A stretch of 64,000 bases of DNA, taken from positions 62,001 through 126,000 of the forward strand of contig JAEYLX010000068.1 in the NCBI GenBank assembly GCA_023407575.1, in the 5' to 3' direction. The DNA comes from Bacillota bacterium (lineage in GTDB: Bacteria > Bacillota > Clostridia > Lachnospirales > Lachnospiraceae). The notes below the pieces were generated by a model that worked only from the letters and a program-made list of their open reading frames with translations, did no database searches and was not told the origin of the DNA. Position 1 is the first letter of the stretch. Each line of letters opens with the position of its first letter. Of this stretch, positions 50,639 through 58,405 are shown in pieces. The position numbers and the translations under genes were made by a program.

Positions 50639-52561
50639 TTACGTGGTTAAGTTCGCATTGATATTCTTTGCATTCTTTTCATATTTTTGGCGGTACATTA
50701 AAGTATCTGCGGCAACAAGACATTTCTCAATTGAAGTATCTTTATCTGGAAGTACTAAATTGTAACCATAACTAACATATACGCTAAATTCCTGCTCATT
50801 CATAAAATTAAATCTATTTAGCTCTTCCACAAATAACCTTATGAATTTATTCATTTTGGCCTCGTCATAATCCATACCAATTGCCATAAATTCATCACCG
50901 CCAAGACGGATGCAAATCTCATCGTCATCAGCAGCATGCAATAACGCACCCGCAACTACCTTTAAAGCAATATCTCCACTGGAATGACCAAATTTATCAT
51001 TAATATATTTGAGTTTGTCCATATCAGCGGTAAAAATCATTAGGCTAGATTGTTCTTCCACACAATGCTTTAAATACTTTTTACCCAGTGTATCTAAAAC
51101 TCGTCGATTATACAACTCGGTAAGTTCGTCTCTAATTGACATATCCTCTAGCTTATAGATCAACCGGCTTAGTTCCCCATGAATACGCACATTCTCTAAT
51201 GCATTACTTAAGGTAATTAACCAGGACTGGTAGGATTTCATATAAGTTCTAAGGCGATTGTAGCTTATACCTACATATCCAAAGCAGTGTCCTTGATGAT
51301 GCAGAATGGAAAAATAATAGGCCATGGGTCTATCTTCAACAAATTCCTTTGGTATCAATTCTTTATTTGTACACTTAAGCTTAGTGTACTGAACACCATT
51401 GTTTATTCCCATTTCCATAACCAATTCATCCGTGTCCTTAAAAACCGACTCATTCTCCTCATGAAGATGAAAATGGTCCCAGTCTTTTTGGAGGCACATG
51501 CAAAATTGACTCAAGTCCTTATTATCATATACATAGGTCCACATATTATCTATAATTTCATCCAATCTGGAAAGTCCCGCAAGATCTGTTGACATATAAG
51601 ATTTTTGTGCTATCTCCACAAGTAGATTTTCTCTCGCAACTATATGGTTTCTTCGCCTTTCATTGCTTTCATGATACCAATGCCTTTTGCATCCGCAGGA
51701 AGATCTATAGATTGTGTCTGTGTTGATATAGGTATTATGCGATAACTTATTTCCTGTATTAATTAAATGTATATTTTCAACTGCCCTTTTTCCCATATCA
51801 AAATTCGGCATTCTAGCTGTAGTTAAAGAAGGGCTAAATTCTGCTGCATCTTCTATATCATCACAGCCGGATACTGCTATCTGATCCGGTACCTTAATTC
51901 CTCGCTCTGAAAGCGTTCGACACACAGTAATTGCCATATAGTCATTTGCACAAACAATCGCTTGTGGCCATTCCAGATCACTATTAAGCCATTGATCAAC
52001 AGCCTCTACGCCCGCATTCTTCCATAGGTCACCATAATAAATACGCTCTTCTTCTACAATAATATTATGCTCGGTTAATACCTTTCGATAGGAGGCAAGT
52101 CTGCGATCAGAAGATAGAACGCCTCTAGGTCCGGACAAAAAATTAATTCTTGTAAATCCATGCTCTTCAATAAAATGTTTTATTACGTCGTCAAGTACTG
52201 TATAATCATCCACAAGAACATTATAATATTCTTCAATCTCTGTTCGAATGCTAATAACCGGACACTTAGCCCTGTTTTTAATCTCTCTTTTATACTTGTC
52301 TAAAAGATTTGTAACCTTCATAATATTGGGTATTATAACTATCCCTGCTAGTCCTTCATAATTGGGAAGATCTACAATAGCTGCTTCTCCTAAATCATAA
52401 GAGGACTTTCCATATCTTCCAAAACTGGCAAAAAAGGCAACATTATAATCCAATTCCTCTGCCTTTGTAATAATGCCCTTACATACAAGGTCCTGATATT
52501 CATCATTTACCTGTGATACTAATACTCCAATTGTTTTTCTATTATTGCCAAGCACGTACAT
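50639..52561 (-). CDS. Cytosolic diguanylate cyclase with LacI-type ligand-binding sensor
   Basis: 640 aa. Residues ~1-275 are a periplasmic-binding-like domain of the LacI type (KTIGVLVSQVNDEYQDLVCKG; FIEEHGFTRINFLSGPRG; AIVCANDYMAITVCRTLSERG; VSGCDDIEDAAEFSPSLTTA), without the N-terminal HTH of LacI regulators and without a signal peptide. A middle part (~295-470) may be a GAF-like linker. The C-terminal GGDEF domain has RDELTELYNRRVL and RLGGDEFMAIGM, with the active-site motif intact, so c-di-GMP synthesis is likely. GGGGGA abuts the ATG; GTG 52555 has better spacing and may be the true start. The ligand, probably a sugar, is unknown. Confidence 0.85.
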   Translation of the reverse strand: MYVLGNNRKTIGVLVSQVNDEYQDLVCKGIITKAEELDYNVAFFASFGRYGKSSYDLGEAAIVDLPNYEGLAGIVIIPNIMKVTNLLDKYKREIKNRAKCPVISIRTEIEEYYNVLVDDYTVLDDVIKHFIEEHGFTRINFLSGPRGVLSSDRRLASYRKVLTEHNIIVEEERIYYGDLWKNAGVEAVDQWLNSDLEWPQAIVCANDYMAITVCRTLSERGIKVPDQIAVSGCDDIEDAAEFSPSLTTARMPNFDMGKRAVENIHLINTGNKLSHNTYINTDTIYRSSCGCKRHWYHESNERRRNHIVARENLLVEIAQKSYMSTDLAGLSRLDEIIDNMWTYVYDNKDLSQFCMCLQKDWDHFHLHEENESVFKDTDELVMEMGINNGVQYTKLKCTNKELIPKEFVEDRPMAYYFSILHHQGHCFGYVGISYNRLRTYMKSYQSWLITLSNALENVRIHGELSRLIYKLEDMSIRDELTELYNRRVLDTLGKKYLKHCVEEQSSLMIFTADMDKLKYINDKFGHSSGDIALKVVAGALLHAADDDEICIRLGGDEFMAIGMDYDEAKMNKFIRLFVEELNRFNFMNEQEFSVYVSYGYNLVLPDKDTSIEKCLVAADTLMYRQKYEKNAKNINANLTT

Positions 52562-52698
52562 TCCCCCAATTTAACATTCGCAGCTTGAAACATTTAATTA
52601 TAACTCTTAATTATTTTATCTATTACAATTACTAATATATACTATTCCTTCTTTAAAAACAATATCCTGTCCTTATTTCTAATCGAAATAAAATACTA

Positions 52699-52738
52699 AA
52701 AAACGGGTACTGACTAAAACTAAATCAGCACCCGCATT
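52699..52738 (-). terminator. Terminator after the ABC transporter genes
   Basis: CGGGTACTGA (52704-52713) pairs with TCAGCACCCG (52725-52734), one mismatch, with six Ts on the minus strand. Confidence 0.8.
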
Positions 52739-52769
52739 ATGTCATAGAATAAAAGTTTTTTGGCTGTAA

Positions 52770-53564
52770 TTAGGATAAAATCATTCGGTCATTTGCAAAT
52801 TCACCGCCGCTTGCTTTTTCAAATTTTTCTAAAAGATCACTAACACGAAGATTCTTTTTTTCGTCCCCTGATACATCGAAAATTATCTTGCCTTCGTACA
52901 TCATAATTAAGCGATTACCGTACTGAATTGCATTCTTCATATTATGGGTAACCATCATTGCGGTTAATTTATTTCGTACTATAATTTGTTCAGATAGCTC
53001 TAGTACCTTAGTTGCAGTCTTAGGATCAAGTGCAGCTGTATGCTCATCTAATAGTAAGAGTTTCGGCTGCTGCAAGGTTGCCATAAGCAGTGTTAACGCC
53101 TGTCTTTGTCCTCCTGATAATAATCCCACTTTTGAGGTCAATCTAGTTTCAAGGCCAAGATCCAAAGTTTTAAGTTTTTCAACATAGATTTCCTTCTCTT
53201 CCTTGGTGATACCCCATTTTAGACCTCTTTTTTGACCACGACGGTAAGCCAACGCTAAATTTTCTTCAATTTCCATGTTAGCGGCAGTTCCCATCATAGG
53301 GTCTTGAAATACCCTGCCAAGATATCTTGCTCTTATATGCTCTGAATATCTCGTTATATCTTCTCCATCCAATACAATACTTCCTTCATCAGGAAAATGT
53401 ACTCCGGCTATCATATTAAGCATGGTGGACTTACCAGCTCCATTACCACCGATGACAGTCACAAAGTCTCCTTCGTTTAACTCCAGGTTAAGTCCTTTTA
53501 AAACCAGCTTTTCATTCACTGTATTTGCATTAAATGTTTTATATATATTTGAAAGCTTTAACAT
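52770..53564 (-). CDS. ABC transporter ATP-binding protein (TrpZ-like)
   Basis: 264 aa. Walker A GGNGAGKST, Q-loop RVFQDPMMGTAANMEIEEN, signature LLSGGQRQALTLLMA, Walker B LLLLDEHTAALDPKTA (Asp-Glu then His in place of Pro) and H-loop VTHNMKNAI. The EHTAALDP variant is usual in this family. It starts one base after the permease stop, so the two are coupled. Family members belong to the TrpXYZ-like systems (pfam04392 binding protein) whose known examples import aromatic amino acids; the ligand here is not proven. Confidence 0.9.
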   Translation of the reverse strand: MLKLSNIYKTFNANTVNEKLVLKGLNLELNEGDFVTVIGGNGAGKSTMLNMIAGVHFPDEGSIVLDGEDITRYSEHIRARYLGRVFQDPMMGTAANMEIEENLALAYRRGQKRGLKWGITKEEKEIYVEKLKTLDLGLETRLTSKVGLLSGGQRQALTLLMATLQQPKLLLLDEHTAALDPKTATKVLELSEQIIVRNKLTAMMVTHNMKNAIQYGNRLIMMYEGKIIFDVSGDEKKNLRVSDLLEKFEKASGGEFANDRMILS

Positions 53565-53565
53565 A

Positions 53566-54507
53566 TTAGATATCCCCCTTCCTTACATATGCTTTTTTCT
53601 TTTGCAGCACAGGTACTGAAAGAGCAATTACAACAACAATTGCAGTTAAAAGCTTCATATAGTTTGAATCGAGTCCCAATTGCAGTACAAGCGCAATAAT
53701 AATACGGTACAAAACCGAACCAAGTGCAACAAACATAAGCTTAAATGCAAAGTTCTTAACACGGCTAAATAACACTTCACCAATAACAATGGATGCTAAC
53801 GCTATTACGATGGCACCAACGCCCATACCGACATCTGCATACCCCTGACTTTGTGTTACTAACGCTCCAGCTAATGCGACAAGTCCATTTCCTAAGATTA
53901 AACCAAATATCTTCATTTTGTCCGTATTAACACCCTGTGCTCTTACCATGGCTGGATTATTACCTGTTGCCCGAATACAACATCCCATCTCAGTTCCAAA
54001 AAACCAATAAAGAAAGGCAATTACGATACCTGAAAAAACAAGTCCAATCAGAATAACTACGGAGGTTTGTATTATGGATTCCTTCATTCCAAGAGCTTCC
54101 GCACTAGGAATTAAATTTCTGATAAAACTTACTACCGTACTTTCTCCCAGAAGCCCTGTATTTGCCTGTCCCATAATCTTAAGATTAATAGAATATAAGC
54201 TTACCATGGTTAGAATACCCGCAAGAATTGCAGGAATTTTTAATTTAGTATGCAAAAGACCTGTAATAGCACCAGCACCCATCCCCGCTAAAACCGCAAT
54301 AATTAATGTCACGTATGGATTAACGTGCAGATTAACCATAAAAGACGCACTTACACAACCACCCAGGGCAAAACTTCCTTCACAGGTCATATCTGGTATG
54401 TCTAGGATTCGAAAGGTTATATATACACCCAATGCAAGAATGGCCCAGGTTAATCCCTGCGAAGTAGCACCATATACCGCTAATAGTAAACTTATAAATA
54501 AACTCAT
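53566..54507 (-). CDS. ABC transporter permease (TrpY-like)
   Basis: 313 aa from ATG 54507 (GGGAAAGGA upstream; the frame extends to 54555). Eight or so membrane segments of the BPD_transp_2 (LivH/RbsC-like) type: LTWAILALGVYITFRILDIP, GAITGLLHTKLKIPAILAGI and GCCIRATGNNPAMVRAQGVN, which is a clear family signature. It is placed between the binding protein and the ATPase genes. A hairpin with T run lies in the 169 bp upstream of it and should reduce expression relative to the binding protein. Confidence 0.9.
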   Translation of the reverse strand: MSLFISLLLAVYGATSQGLTWAILALGVYITFRILDIPDMTCEGSFALGGCVSASFMVNLHVNPYVTLIIAVLAGMGAGAITGLLHTKLKIPAILAGILTMVSLYSINLKIMGQANTGLLGESTVVSFIRNLIPSAEALGMKESIIQTSVVILIGLVFSGIVIAFLYWFFGTEMGCCIRATGNNPAMVRAQGVNTDKMKIFGLILGNGLVALAGALVTQSQGYADVGMGVGAIVIALASIVIGEVLFSRVKNFAFKLMFVALGSVLYRIIIALVLQLGLDSNYMKLLTAIVVVIALSVPVLQKKKAYVRKGDI

Positions 54508-54577
54508 TTTAATGTTCCTTTCCCTTAATGCCTTAACATAAGGTGTTAAGGACATTTATTGTTACTTAACGACGGAA

Positions 54578-54614
54578 AGAAAAAAGATTTTGCAATGCAA
54601 AATCTTTTTTCTTT
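54578..54614 (-). terminator. Intra-operon terminator/attenuator after the binding-protein gene
   Basis: AAAAAAGATTTTGCA (54580-54594) and TGCAAAATCTTTTTT (54596-54610) form a near-perfect palindrome followed by TTTCTT on the minus strand. It lies between the binding-protein and permease genes. Confidence 0.7.
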
Positions 54615-54676
54615 TAAATAGTCCAATATTAATCATAATATCTTATATCTGTCGAAATGGATTTCTATGTAACTTA

Positions 54677-55639
54677 TTAATTTGTTTTCAGATCCTCTGG
54701 TATTGTGATACCCAGTTTCTCAGCTACCTCTTCATTAATTGCTAATTCCAACGACTCTACAGGAAGGTATTCAATTGGCATATCACCAATCTTTGCTTCG
54801 CCTTTGATAATCTTAACAGCCTGCTTTCCTGTTAATACACCAAGCTCATAGTAGTTGATACCATAGGTTGCAAGACCACCATTGTCAACCATGCCACTTT
54901 CACCACAGATAACCGGAATTCCATTATCATTAGCAACCTGAGCTACCGTAGTCATACCAGCTGCGATAACGTTATCAGTTGGAGCATAGATAGCATCTAC
55001 TTTACCAACTAAGGACTGTACCACCTGCTGAATTTCGTTAGAGTTAGATACGCTTGCTTCTTCCACGGTTAATCCAACTGCTTCTGCTGCTGTTGTAGCC
55101 ATTTCAACCTGTACCTTAGAGTTACTTTCACTGGAGCAATACAAAATTGCAATGTGTTTTGCTTCAGGTACTAATTTTAATAATAAGCCAATCTGATCAT
55201 CTACTGGATTTAAATCAGAGGTACCGGATACATTACCGCCAGGTGCTTCATTGGAAGCTACGAGTTTTGCACTTACAGGGTCAGTAACAGCAGTGATTAA
55301 AATCGGAATTTCTTTTGTTGCTGTAGCACTAGCCTGTGCGGAAGGGGTTGCAATTGCAAGGATAAGGTCACTATTATCATTTACTAATTTCGTTGCAATA
55401 GTACTTGCGGTAGGTTGATCAGCATTTGCATTTTGGTAATCAATTTTAATATTCTTACCATCTTCATATCCAGCTTCTTTTAAAGCATCCACAAAGCCCT
55501 GATAGCTTGCATCAAGTGCTGCATGGGTTACATATTGATTAACACCAATTTTAAATACCTTTTTTGAACCACAGCCAGTTAATGCCGCTGTAACCATAGA
55601 AACTAACAGCATGCATACAATAATTCTTTTCAGTTTCAT
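54677..55639 (-). CDS. ABC transporter substrate-binding lipoprotein (TrpX-like)
   Basis: 320 aa. Signal peptide MKLKRIIVCMLLVSMVTAAL with lipobox LTGC (Cys at residue 23). Pfam04392-type binding protein: FKIGVNQYVTHAALDASYQG, LVNDNSDLILAIATPSAQAS, ITAVTDPVSAKLVASNEAPG, NVSGTSDLNPVDDQIGLLLKL and AIYAPTDNVIAAGMTTVAQV. Related systems include tryptophan/tyrosine importers of streptococci. GGAGGA precedes the ATG. A promoter and a folded leader of about 145 bases lie upstream; the leader is not a T-box. Confidence 0.92.
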   Translation of the reverse strand: MKLKRIIVCMLLVSMVTAALTGCGSKKVFKIGVNQYVTHAALDASYQGFVDALKEAGYEDGKNIKIDYQNANADQPTASTIATKLVNDNSDLILAIATPSAQASATATKEIPILITAVTDPVSAKLVASNEAPGGNVSGTSDLNPVDDQIGLLLKLVPEAKHIAILYCSSESNSKVQVEMATTAAEAVGLTVEEASVSNSNEIQQVVQSLVGKVDAIYAPTDNVIAAGMTTVAQVANDNGIPVICGESGMVDNGGLATYGINYYELGVLTGKQAVKIIKGEAKIGDMPIEYLPVESLELAINEEVAEKLGITIPEDLKTN

Positions 55640-55950
55640 TCCTTTATCCTCCTCATTATATGAGCAGAACTTTCATATGCTGATAATGAACAGCATACCT
55701 ACTTTTTTTCATCTGCTCTATGATTCCCACTTTATAGCAATTATGCTTTAAAGTAATTATGCTTTAAAGCTTTAACGCTTTTAATAGATAAAGTTTAATG
55801 CCAAAAATGAATTTAGTCAATACTTTTTTCTTTATTTTATAAAGTTTGTAGACAGACTATTTCATTACAAAATGAATCTTGTTAACTAATTAGTAAATAA
55901 ACCATTCTTGTTTCATATATTAATAACAGATCAACAATTTGAGGTTATTT
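55640..55950. other. Divergent intergenic region with promoter and folded leader of the TrpX-like gene
   Basis: Minus strand promoter TTGACT (55820-55815), 17-bp spacer, TAAACT (55797-55792). The leader then holds two tandem copies of TTTAAAGCATAATT (from AATTATGCTTTAAAG at ~55739-55767), and an outer GAGCAGA/TCTGCTC stem enclosing TATGCTG/CAGCATA just before the ribosome site. No named riboswitch class was recognised. The plus-strand promoter of the LysM gene was not identified. Confidence 0.5.
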
Positions 55951-57246
55951 ATGATAATACATGTCGTACAGCCTGGAGATACCCTACAATCCATTTCTGA
56001 TGCTTACGGAGTTTCTCTTGCTGCTCTAATTCAAGCAAATGGTTTTACTAATTCCTACTCTTTAGTTATAGGGCAATCTATCATTATTGTATATCCTGAA
56101 GTCATCTATACTGTAAAAGAGGGCGATACCTTGACTGATATCGCCAACTCACATAATGTTACAGTTCTTCAATTATTACAGAACAACCCGTTTCTTTCAG
56201 ATAGAACTTATATCTTTCCAGGTGACATCCTTGTTATAAATTATAATCAAGCTCGTAAAATAACAACACATGGTAACACTGTGCCTTATATTAATAAGAA
56301 TACCTTAAGAAAGACCTTACCCTACCTGACCTATCTTTCCGTTCTTAATTACACAGCAACAAATGGTGGTGATATAGTTACATATTATGATGATACAGAG
56401 CTAATACAAATAACAAAAGAATATGGCGTTATGCCACTTATGTTATTAACTACATTAACTGTTCAAGGTGAAGCTAATATCAGGACAGCTTTTGATCTTT
56501 TATTAAATGAAGAATATCAAAACCGACAAATTGATAACATTCTTATTATTTTAAGGACAAAAGGTTACTATGGGGTTAATATTTCCTTAGAGTATATCAG
56601 CATTTCTAATTTTAGATTATATGAAAAATATTTTATGAAATTATCCACTCGATTAAGTGCGGAAGGTTTTTTGGTATTTGCAATTATTAATCCAAATATT
56701 ACAGAAGTGGGTGATGAGATAAGATATGAACGGGCAGACTATACATTTTTAAATCAAATATCGCATAATATCATTTTTATGAACTACGAATGGGCAAAGA
56801 GCACCAATCCCCCCTCCCCTATAAGTTCTATCTATAACATTAACACCTATCTGAATTATTTATTGGGATCCATACCTCCAGATAAAATAATTATAGGGTT
56901 AGCTACCATTGGATATGACTGGGAACTTCCTTATTCCGCCGGAGTCTCCAGTGTTACCTCCCTGACCGTTGAAAGAGCTATTGAACTTGCACGAAATGTA
57001 GGGGCTATTATACAATTTGATGAAAAATCGCAAACTCCCTATTTTACTTATAGTGTAATGACGAATCACCAGGCCATTAACCATATCGTTTGGTTTATTG
57101 ATGCTAGAAGTATAAATGCACTTTTGGATTTGGTAACAATTCACGACCTGTTGGGAACTGGAATTTGGAATATTACCATCTACAATCCACAACTATGGTT
57201 AGTTATAATATCTCAGTATCAGATAGAAAAAATACCACTTGATTAG
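55951..57246 (+). CDS. LysM-GH18 spore cortex hydrolase-like protein (YaaH/SleL type)
   Basis: 431 aa from ATG 55951 (TGAGGT eight bases upstream; the frame opens at 55939). No signal peptide, as in YaaH/SleL. Two LysM repeats: IIHVVQPGDTLQSISDAYGV (1-45) and VIYTVKEGDTLTDIANSHNV (50-95). A GH18-like domain follows (~105-430): PYLTYLSVLNYTATNGGDIV, GYYGVNISLEYISISNFRLY, IIFMNYEWAK and PPDKIIIGLATIGYDWELPY. The catalytic Glu is kept in NISLEY, but the Asp two residues before it, D in the DxE motif (usual NIDFEY), is Ser. Activity may therefore be weak or lost. Related enzymes cut cortex muropeptides in germination. Confidence 0.85.
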   Translation: MIIHVVQPGDTLQSISDAYGVSLAALIQANGFTNSYSLVIGQSIIIVYPEVIYTVKEGDTLTDIANSHNVTVLQLLQNNPFLSDRTYIFPGDILVINYNQARKITTHGNTVPYINKNTLRKTLPYLTYLSVLNYTATNGGDIVTYYDDTELIQITKEYGVMPLMLLTTLTVQGEANIRTAFDLLLNEEYQNRQIDNILIILRTKGYYGVNISLEYISISNFRLYEKYFMKLSTRLSAEGFLVFAIINPNITEVGDEIRYERADYTFLNQISHNIIFMNYEWAKSTNPPSPISSIYNINTYLNYLLGSIPPDKIIIGLATIGYDWELPYSAGVSSVTSLTVERAIELARNVGAIIQFDEKSQTPYFTYSVMTNHQAINHIVWFIDARSINALLDLVTIHDLLGTGIWNITIYNPQLWLVIISQYQIEKIPLD

Positions 57247-57306
57247 CATATCAGCGCGTATTTAAATCCATCCTATTCCATTTAGTATTCTTTATGTAAA
57301 ATAATT

Positions 57307-58116
57307 TTAATGAAGTGCATTACTATAATGATTTTTCTTAAATTCAGTCGGTGACATATTAAATTTGCTTTTAAATTGACGGGATAAATCATTAATGGTC
57401 TCATATCCTGTTTTTTCGGCAATCTCTGCAATTGTTAGGTCTGTTTTAACCAGAAGTTGACGAACATGTATTAAACGAATCCTTGACAAATATTGTTTAG
57501 GACTATATCCCGTATAGGTGCGAAAAATATGGGATAAATAATACTGATTTATATAGAACATTTCAGCAATTTCCGCAACTTTAATCTTTTTATTATAATT
57601 ATCATCAATATACTTTTGTACTTTAGCAATCTCCACCTTACCCTCAGGTTGAGCAAATCGTTCTGGTGCGCTTCTATAAAGCATAATAAGAAGCTCAGCA
57701 ATACAATTAGACATCTTTAGATTGGAGAATTGACAATCCTTGTATTCTTTAAACTCTTTTGAGCAATTTTGAAAAACCGACTCAAAATCCTGTATATCAG
57801 AATAAAAAATATGATTATAATCTGCTGGCCTATTTTTTAAAATACCAGCCAACATTGAATTATTACAGTATACCTCGTAATTGTCTGGATTCATAAAAAT
57901 AATATACCTTTCATACTCCTCACTCAAACAGGTAACACTATGTTTTTCCATTGGACTTATAATATGAACGGAATTCTCTGCTGGTTCATATTCCTTTCCT
58001 TCTATCTTTAATAGAATTCTTCCTTTCTTTAAATAATAAATCTCGCAACATGAATGAAAGTGTTCTTCTGAATTCAAAGGCCCTTTATAAAAATCTGCAT
58101 TTTCTACAACTATCAT
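57307..58116 (-). CDS. AraC-family transcriptional regulator
   Basis: 269 aa. N-terminal cupin-like domain (HFHSCCEIYYLKKGRILLKI; ISPMEKHSVTCL). C-terminal AraC domain with KVAEIAEMFYINQYYLSHIF and TIAEIAEKTGYETINDLSRQF, ending MSPTEFKKNHY. It is divergent from the GH59 gene, so this is the likely target, with a galactoside or other glycan as the signal. GAGGTTATTA upstream of the ATG 58116 serves as ribosome site. Ligand and operator are inferred, none could be identified. Confidence 0.88.
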   Translation of the reverse strand: MIVVENADFYKGPLNSEEHFHSCCEIYYLKKGRILLKIEGKEYEPAENSVHIISPMEKHSVTCLSEEYERYIIFMNPDNYEVYCNNSMLAGILKNRPADYNHIFYSDIQDFESVFQNCSKEFKEYKDCQFSNLKMSNCIAELLIMLYRSAPERFAQPEGKVEIAKVQKYIDDNYNKKIKVAEIAEMFYINQYYLSHIFRTYTGYSPKQYLSRIRLIHVRQLLVKTDLTIAEIAEKTGYETINDLSRQFKSKFNMSPTEFKKNHYSNALH

Positions 58117-58320
58117 ATTTAATAACCTCCCATAGTCCTCTACACAAACTATATAACCCCTATTCCCTTCTTTATTCTACATTAAGTATAGAAACTAAAC
58201 AAATAGAAAAAGCAAATTTTGCATAATACAAGCCAGCTTTCCTAGGGGACATAACTTACATGCTACTTTATAATTAATATATCCGCGCTATATTGGATGA
58301 GGGATTAGTACTTTAATAGG

Positions 58321-58392
58321 GAGTGGTGCGAAGAAATTTCACACTCTTTAATTTGTGCCTGTGGACTATAATTTTACGGGCATAAGGAAAGG
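58321..58392 (+). promoter_or_regulatory. Structured leader A, upstream of the GH59 gene
   Basis: GAGTG (58321-58325) pairs with CACTC (58342-58346). A second hairpin TGCCTGT (58356-58362) / ACGGGCA (58376-58382) is followed by TAAGGAAAGG (58383-58392). ATG 58406 lies 23 bases after the second stem. The order, loop size (13) and spacing match leaders B and C. Confidence 0.5.
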
Positions 58393-58405
58393 CATGGTTA
58401 TTTAT

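Noticed and set aside
54074..54541. Plus-strand ORF of 155 aa inside the permease gene
   Set aside because: It is the complementary frame of a clear permease; composition is a mirror of membrane segments, and no ribosome site precedes it.
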